A stretch of DNA of 64,000 bases from Anderseniella sp. Alg231-50. GTDB taxonomy: Bacteria > Pseudomonadota > Alphaproteobacteria > Rhizobiales > Aestuariivirgaceae. Below the pieces are notes generated by a model that was given only the letters and a program-made list of their open reading frames with translations, did not search any database and had not been told where the DNA came from. Where the stretch lies: positions 558,001 to 622,000 of the forward strand of contig NZ_LT703004.1 in NCBI RefSeq assembly GCF_900149695.1, written 5' to 3'. Positions 60,357 through 64,000 of the stretch are shown in pieces; positions within the stretch are counted from its first letter, which is position 1; each line of letters begins with the position of its first letter. The translations under genes were made by a program, and so were the position numbers.

Positions 60357-62423
60357 ATGCTGACAACCGAAGGCAGCCTGACACCGGGATCGCGAAGTGA
60401 TGATCCTCTTCTGCAACCGTTTCAGTTGAAAGGCCTGAAGCTGCGCAACCGCATCATGAGCACAAGCCACGCCGCCGGGCTTGGCGAGAACGGCATGCCG
60501 GCGCAACGCTACCAGGACTATCACGTTGAAAAGGCCAGAGGCGGACTGGGGCTGACCATGTTCGGCGGCTCGTCGAACGTTTCGATCGACAGTCCTTCGG
60601 TCATGCCGCAGTTGAATATGGGCGTGGATGCCGTCGTGCCCTACCTGCAGCAATTCTCCGAGCGGGTTCACGCGGAAGGTGCCGCCATCATGTGCCAGAT
60701 CACCCATCTGGGGCGGCGCGGCGAGTTCGACCAGGGCGCCTACCTGCCTACCCCGGCGCCGTCGGTGGTGCGCGAAACCCTGCACCGGTCGATCCCGCGC
60801 GAGATGGACGATCATGACATCGCCCGCATCATCGCTGACTTTGCGCGCGCCGCGGAGCGCTGCAAGGAAGGCGGGCTGGACGGTATTGAATGCCTGTCCG
60901 GCGCTCATCTCATCGGCCAGTTCCTGTCGCCGGCGCAGAACTTCCGCACCGACGGGTATGGCGGGTCGCTGGAGAACCGGTGCCGCTTCGGGCTTGAAGT
61001 GTTCGAAGCCATTCGCAAGGCGGTGGGCGACGATTTCCTGGTCGGTTTCCGGTTCATTGTCGACGAGGGCTACAAGGAAGGGCTCGACCTCGAACAGAGC
61101 CTGGAAGTCGCAAAAGTGTTTCAGTCAGCCGGCCATATTGATTTCTTCAATGCCATTTACGGGCGCATGGACACCTTTGCCGCACTGGCTATCGACAATA
61201 TGCCGGGCATGGCCTCGCCGGATGCGCCCTGGCTCAACAAGGCGGCAGCCTTCAAGGCCGAGATCAGACTGCCGGTGTTTCACGCCGCCAGGATTTCCGA
61301 TGTCGCCACCGCACGCCATGCCATTACCGAAGGACTGATCGACCTGGTCGGCATGACCCGCGCCCATATTGCCGATCCGTACCTGGTGGCCAAGATCGCC
61401 GCCGGCGAGGAAGACAGGATCCGCCCCTGTGTCGGCACCACCCACTGCATGGGCCACATGCGCCCGACATGCGTGCACAATCCGGCCAGCGGCCATGAAG
61501 CGGCTCTCAATCAGGTCATCCAACCTGCCGATAAAAAACGCACCGTGGCCATTGTGGGCGCCGGTCCGGCCGGCCTTGAAGCCGCCAGGGTATGCGGTGA
61601 ACGCGGGCACCGGGTAACGGTCCTGGAGGCAGCCCCGAAGGCCGGCGGGCAGGTCCTCCTGGCGGCAGGCGCATCATGGCGCAAGAACCTGATCGGGATT
61701 GTCGACTGGCGGGTGGGCGAACTGGAACAGCTGGGCGTCGATATCCGCTATAATGTCTACGCCGATGAAGACCAGGTCACCGCCCTCAACCCGGACCTGG
61801 TCATCATCGCCACCGGCGGTGTCCCGAACTTTGACCGCATTCCCGGTCATGAACTGATTACCAGCAGTTGGGAAATCCTCGACGGTACCGTGAAGCCCGC
61901 CGGCGATGTGCTGGTCGTCGACGGTACCGGGCGGCATGTGGCCCTGAGTGCTGCAGATACCTGCCACCGGCAGGGCAGCACCGTTCGCCTGGTCACGATC
62001 GACAGCATGCTTGCAGCCGAGCAGACCTATTCGGAGCAGGTTATCTGGAGAAAGTGGGCACGGGAGAACAATCTGCCGATGCACACCGAGGAACTGCTGA
62101 TTGAAGTGCGCCAGCAAGGCAACCGGCTGGCGGCCACATTCAGGAGCGAACTGACCGGCCAGGAAAGCGAGATTTCTGCCGGCCAGGTGATATTCGACGG
62201 CGGCACATACCCTGCAGACGAGCTGTTTCACGGGCTGCGCCAGCGGTCCTCCAACGATGGTGTAACACACTTGGAAAACTGGGCTGCGGGCCGTGGAACC
62301 GAACCGGACGGGGTGAAGAACCCGGATGCCGCATTCGAGCTGCACCGCATCGGCGACGCCCTTTCAAGCCGCAATATCCACGCCGCAGTCAACGACGCGC
62401 TACGCCTGTGCCAGGCGTGCTGA
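60357..62423 (+). CDS. Old Yellow Enzyme/FAD fusion (dienoyl-CoA-reductase/demethylase type)
   Basis: The 688-residue protein joins an N-terminal OYE barrel (about 1-340), a Cys segment (RPCVGTTHCMGHMRPTC) and an NAD/FAD Rossmann part (VAIVGAGPAGLEAARVCGERG, split). Relatives are 2,4-dienoyl-CoA reductase, trimethylamine dehydrogenase and N-methylproline demethylase. One Fe-S Cys position holds Thr (CVGT), so the cluster is uncertain. The ATG at 60357 has GGAAGG upstream. It lies 116 bases after the TrpF-like gene. Confidence 0.85.
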   Translation: MLTTEGSLTPGSRSDDPLLQPFQLKGLKLRNRIMSTSHAAGLGENGMPAQRYQDYHVEKARGGLGLTMFGGSSNVSIDSPSVMPQLNMGVDAVVPYLQQFSERVHAEGAAIMCQITHLGRRGEFDQGAYLPTPAPSVVRETLHRSIPREMDDHDIARIIADFARAAERCKEGGLDGIECLSGAHLIGQFLSPAQNFRTDGYGGSLENRCRFGLEVFEAIRKAVGDDFLVGFRFIVDEGYKEGLDLEQSLEVAKVFQSAGHIDFFNAIYGRMDTFAALAIDNMPGMASPDAPWLNKAAAFKAEIRLPVFHAARISDVATARHAITEGLIDLVGMTRAHIADPYLVAKIAAGEEDRIRPCVGTTHCMGHMRPTCVHNPASGHEAALNQVIQPADKKRTVAIVGAGPAGLEAARVCGERGHRVTVLEAAPKAGGQVLLAAGASWRKNLIGIVDWRVGELEQLGVDIRYNVYADEDQVTALNPDLVIIATGGVPNFDRIPGHELITSSWEILDGTVKPAGDVLVVDGTGRHVALSAADTCHRQGSTVRLVTIDSMLAAEQTYSEQVIWRKWARENNLPMHTEELLIEVRQQGNRLAATFRSELTGQESEISAGQVIFDGGTYPADELFHGLRQRSSNDGVTHLENWAAGRGTEPDGVKNPDAAFELHRIGDALSSRNIHAAVNDALRLCQAC

Positions 62424-62493
62424 ACACCAAAGCCTGATCGGAAAAATGGGATTGCCGCATCAGGCAAGAAGGATTTTAACGCCACTTTCACCA

Positions 62494-63510
62494 TCACGAT
62501 GTTTGCGACAGCCGGCGGCGGCGTTCCTTGAATTTGGCGTGGGAGGCATCGGTGCCGTCGTGGAAGGAGCCGAACCACTTGTCCCACGGCACTTCCAGGT
62601 TGCCGTAATTGCACTCGAAATAGCGGTGGTGCATCTGGTGATGGAAAGTGCCGAGCGCCAGCCGGCTCTTGTCCTTCACCAAAAGGCCTTCAAACCCGGT
62701 ATGCGACGTGGCCGCGGTCAGCGCCTGGTGCTGCATGTGGAACAGGATATGGATCGGGTGGGCCGCCACGACCCAGTGGATCAATACCGATGACAGGAAG
62801 ATCAGGTGCTCGATGGGGTGCATGGAAAACCCGGACCACGGCCCGACATTGGTGTTGCGGTGATGCAGGGCATGGGCAAGCCGGTACAGCGGCGGCCAGT
62901 GCAGCCAGCGGTGCACCCAGTAGAAATGAAATGAAATCCACACCGGCGTCAGGAAGAACAGGGCGATAAACCAGACCGGGTTGTCCGCCCACAGGAGAGT
63001 GGGCGCATAGCCGTTGGCCATGGCCCAGAACATCAGCACCTCATAAGCCGTCCAGAATGCGACCCCGCTGGTCAGCGACCAGAACATGTTGTCATGCACC
63101 TGGTTTTTGAAGGTGAAGGAACTTGTCCCCCTGGACAGCTCGCGCTTGTCGAACTTGCGCCGCCTGTCCTGCTTTTTCCAGGTGTAGAAATACAGGTGCA
63201 GCCCGCCAGCAATGGCCACAAGCAGCACGAGATTGCGCACATAGATCTGGGCAATCCAACCCGGTGCCAGGGTTTTAGCCTCTTCCAGGCCCGGCTGGAA
63301 CCAGCGCCAGGTGACATAGGCCAGCACGACAAGAATGGTGTTTTCGGCAATCGAGAACCAACGGACGGCAACCCAGCGCAGCATCCTCACCGGATCAGGC
63401 GGCCACGAGAAGAACGGCGACACCTGGACCGGCACCGGCGGGCGATGGTGCCATTGCCGGGCAAAGGCGCTGTCGCCGGAACCGGGTTCGTTTTCAGTCG
63501 TTTGCGTCAT
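62494..63510 (-). CDS. Sterol-desaturase/fatty-acid-hydroxylase-family membrane protein
   Basis: The 338-residue protein has several helices and the three His boxes HRWLH, HALHHRN and HQMHHRYF that bind a di-iron centre. Such enzymes hydroxylate or desaturate lipids in the membrane. The ATG at 63510 fits; it converges with the OYE gene and is divergent from a LysR gene, with a LysR box between. Confidence 0.85.
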   Translation of the reverse strand: MTQTTENEPGSGDSAFARQWHHRPPVPVQVSPFFSWPPDPVRMLRWVAVRWFSIAENTILVVLAYVTWRWFQPGLEEAKTLAPGWIAQIYVRNLVLLVAIAGGLHLYFYTWKKQDRRRKFDKRELSRGTSSFTFKNQVHDNMFWSLTSGVAFWTAYEVLMFWAMANGYAPTLLWADNPVWFIALFFLTPVWISFHFYWVHRWLHWPPLYRLAHALHHRNTNVGPWSGFSMHPIEHLIFLSSVLIHWVVAAHPIHILFHMQHQALTAATSHTGFEGLLVKDKSRLALGTFHHQMHHRYFECNYGNLEVPWDKWFGSFHDGTDASHAKFKERRRRLSQTS

Positions 63511-63590
63511 GGACTTGCGCTTCCAGCAGACAGTGTTGGCGAACTGTCTCACAGCACCTAAAGTTTGAAAAACAGAACTTTGTGGTTCAT

Positions 63591-63611
63591 AACATCAATA
63601 TATTTGATGTT
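63591..63611. promoter_or_regulatory. LysR-type palindrome AACATCAA-N5-TTGATGTT
   Basis: Perfect 8-base arms around TATAT contain a T-N11-A core (TCAATATATTTGA). It sits between the hydroxylase gene and the LysR gene and is the likely binding site of the LysR product. Confidence 0.7.
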
Positions 63612-63637
63612 TCAGCTTTTCGGGGAGCTTTTGCCGC

Positions 63638-64000
63638 TTGCGAGTTTCAATCAAGGCACTGAACTATTTCCTGCATGCCGCAGAACACGGTTCGATTGCC
63701 AAGGCGGCGGCTGAGCTGAATGTGGTGCCGTCTGCGATCTCCAATGCCATTGACCTGGTGGAAGGCGAGTTCGAACTGCAACTGGTGCAGCGCTATCCGG
63801 CCAAGGGCATCAGGCCGACGGCCGCCGGACTTGCCATGATGCGCAGGATCCGCCACCTGGTGGAGGAATACGATACGCTGTTCCTTGAAGGCACCGAACT
63901 GCGCACGGCCCTGTCGGGCAGCCTGACGATCGGCTATTACGCGCCGGTGGCCCCGGCCTTCATGCCGGCGATCGTGGCGCCGCTGGTGCGTGAACATCCC
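63638..64000 (+). CDS. LysR-family regulator, 3-prime end outside the window
   Basis: Starting at a TTG with GGGGAG upstream, the frame reads a LysR HTH (IKALNYFLHAAEHGSIAKAA, VVPSAISNAI) and runs to the window end without a stop (121 residues visible). No in-frame ATG gives a complete HTH. It is divergent from the hydroxylase gene with a LysR box between them. Confidence 0.8.
   Translation, partial: MRVSIKALNYFLHAAEHGSIAKAAAELNVVPSAISNAIDLVEGEFELQLVQRYPAKGIRPTAAGLAMMRRIRHLVEEYDTLFLEGTELRTALSGSLTIGYYAPVAPAFMPAIVAPLVREHP

Overview
The window reads as chromosomal DNA of an alphaproteobacterium, most likely in or near the Hyphomicrobiales. The basis is a GcrA-type regulator, FixK/FNR-style and LysR-style control sites, PACE and DUF1272 families, many ABC and betaine- or hydantoin-type catabolic genes, and moderately high GC with tight ATGA-type gene overlaps. 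This placement is inference; there is no rRNA or other phylogenetic marker. I recognised no tRNA, rRNA, CRISPR array, transposase or integrase. About 78 protein genes are called.

Region 1 (1-6.7 kb) holds an SPFH/band-7 membrane pair, then a small regulatory island: a GcrA-like protein with two helix-turn-helix units, a self-cleaving S24 repressor and several small unknown proteins. Copies of one operator (ATAGG-N6-CCTAT) lie in front of the repressor and in the promoter of a second small operon at 5.3 kb, so a repressor and a target can be linked from sequence alone. Region 2 (6.7-14.8 kb) contains small stress and detoxification modules (Rrf2-AhpD, LysR-DUF4865-tautomerase, MerF with a Cys-rich partner, DUF1330-LysR, a metallo-beta-lactamase-fold protein, a zinc-type CDF exporter). 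They are separated by copies of a dispersed, hairpin-rich repeat, including one five-unit tandem array and an inverted pair that brackets the merF module.

Region 3 (14.8-22.2 kb, minus strand) is a seven-gene nucleoside operon: PfkB kinase, nucleoside hydrolase, a 2-oxoglutarate/Fe(II) dioxygenase and a complete BMP-type ABC importer. Region 4 (24.9-35.5 kb, minus strand) is a catabolic block: LysR, ATP-dependent hydantoinase/oxoprolinase A and B, FAD oxidoreductase, HpaI-type aldolase, aminotransferase, NAD-dependent epimerase/dehydrogenase, and further on a class II aldolase. Region 5 (35.7-47.6 kb) is mixed: DJ-1/GlxA regulators, a quinone-oxidoreductase-like MDR, a YeeE/YedE transporter behind an FNR/FixK box, a family III CoA-transferase with rearranged domain order, a Rieske oxygenase with a divergent GcvA-like LysR, RsgA and a RidA protein.

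Region 6 (47.6-52.4 kb) looks more AT-rich and carries a decayed HAD phosphatase fragment and a compact ACP-P450-GNAT operon. This is the best candidate for an undescribed biosynthetic unit, and its P450 lacks the normally invariant ExxR arginine. A beta-barrel protein and a second, ordinary P450 follow. Region 7 (52.4-64 kb) has two ArsR units with visible palindromic operators, a methyltransferase, a PACE exporter with divergent LysR, an operon joining an Asp/Glu-racemase-like enzyme, a TrpF-like protein and an Old Yellow Enzyme/FAD fusion, and a sterol-desaturase-type hydroxylase divergent from a LysR gene cut by the window end.
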